Assembly: GCF_033115175.1 (NCBI RefSeq)
Contig: NC_084838.1
Span: forward strand, 40,093,468 to 40,157,467
Length of the DNA stretch: 64,000 nt
Origin: Lepus europaeus
Lineage: Eukaryota; Chordata; Mammalia; Lagomorpha; Leporidae
Reading direction: 5' to 3'
Shown here: piece after piece, positions 63,263 through 64,000 of the stretch
Numbering within the stretch: the first letter of the stretch is position 1
Layout: every line of letters begins with the position of its first letter
Notes under the pieces: model-generated
Seen by the model: only the letters and a program-made list of their open reading frames with translations
Database searches by the model: none
Told to the model about the DNA's origin: nothing
Translations under genes and position numbers: made by a program

Positions 63263-63899
63263 CCCACTTACAATTTTTTATAAAGGATATATATCAGGAA
63301 CAGCCAAATGAAGAGACACGTAGGATGAAGTCTGGAAGAGTCTCAAATGCAGATGTTTGTGCTGTCTCTCCCTCTCTGGGGAGACAGAGTGTGCCACCCT
63401 CCCAATACATCAATGTGTTCACAAACCAGGAGGTTCTATGAGCTTTGGTGTTCAGATTTTTTATTGTGATTTCATTATGTAGCCATGACTAAACTGTTGG
63501 TCACAGGTGAATGCAATCCCCAATCCTTCTCCACTCCCTAGAGGTTGTCATGCTGGCTCAACATCCCCACCTCCTAGACACATAGTTGGTCTTTCTGGTA
63601 ACCAGCCTCCTTCTGGAGTCATCTGATCTCTCAGGCTGAACTCTGATGTGATCCAAGGGCCTAGGAAAGACACTCCCACTAGTGATGCTCCTTAATCTAT
63701 GATGGGATTATATCTGGATGAATCCATTATAAATTGAAAATACACTTAATATAGTTAACCTACCAAACATCATAACTTAGCTGCCAGTACACTGTAGGGT
63801 ATCAATTGTTCATCCTCATAAGACTACAACATTGCTGGCTGGGGAAAATTCAACTTAAAATACGGTTTCTACTGAAACTGTATTACTTTCTTCTCTCTC

Positions 63900-64000
63900 T
63901 TTTTTTAAGATGGATTGATTGATGGATTTGAGAGAGGCAGAGTTACAGGGAGGGAGGGAGAGAGAGAGACAAAGAGAGAGAGAATCTTCCATGTGCTGGT
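63900..64000 (-). mobile_element. CSINE running off the right edge
   Basis: T-rich tail and GA tract (GAGGCAGAGTTACAGGGAGG) with the start of the body. Confidence 0.85.

Larger units (their letters stand above)
62360..63899 (+). repeat. Unassigned old repeat, broken by SINEs, plus flanks
   Basis: ACTCACAGAACTCAGGAAGG at 62595 continues after the SINE block as CTTACAATTTTTTATAAAGGATAT (63267) and runs to about 63700. It shares its opening motif and order with 37840-38300. 63700-63899 is unassigned. Confidence 0.5.

Noticed and set aside
43146-64000. CCL27, expected next in synteny
   Set aside because: No CCL27-like exon (its CC motif context or C-terminal FGMLRK type end) was seen; it probably lies beyond the right edge.

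Overview
The window is lagomorph genomic DNA, almost certainly European rabbit (Oryctolagus cuniculus) or a close relative. The evidence is about 57 copies or fragments of the lagomorph-specific tRNA-derived C-repeat SINE (CSINE) on both strands, rabbit-type L1 3' ends, and older mammalian repeats (L1M, L2, MIR). The three genes I can support all lie on the + strand. They match the human 9p13.3 order read in reverse: SPATA31F1 (formerly FAM205A), then CCL21, then CCL19. CCL27, the expected next gene, is not in the window.

Layout. 1-2.4 kb: L1 and SINE debris. 3637-9808: SPATA31F1 with four coding exons. 10.3-16.4 kb: an antisense L2 and several SINEs. 16.4-19.4 kb: SINE-free unique sequence. 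19.9-25.1 kb: one old sense L1 broken up by seven SINEs, ending about 240 bp before the CCL21 promoter. 25.3-26.55 kb: CCL21. 26.55-33.4 kb: unique sequence, an L1 3' end and nested SINEs. 33.4-34.9 kb: a CpG-rich SINE-free block with no recognised gene, a perfect 17-bp hairpin and CTCF-like motifs. 35-41 kb: L2, MIR and SINEs. 41.4-43.15 kb: CCL19 inside a SINE-poor zone. 43.15-52.7 kb: L2, MIR and SINEs. 52.7-54.8 kb: a YBX1 processed pseudogene split by two SINEs. 54.8-64 kb: dense SINEs, an antisense L2, a GGAA microsatellite and an unassigned old repeat.

Function. CCL21 and CCL19 are the two ligands of the receptor CCR7. They guide dendritic cells and naive T cells into lymphoid tissue, so the right half of the window is the CCR7-ligand locus. 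Their core promoters look alike: an IRF or ETS-IRF type element (GRAAGTGAAA) lies 9-11 bp upstream of an ATAAATAGG TATA-like box. SPATA31F1 is a neighbour with an unrelated, probably testis role.

I see no CRISPR array, no intact mobile element, no stand-alone tRNA gene and no novel multi-gene system. The observations most worth a second look are the GC-AG intron in CCL19, the shared promoter module, the orphan CpG island with its hairpin, and the layered insertions in the L1 and the YBX1 retrocopy. All family names come from reading and recall; no database search was run.
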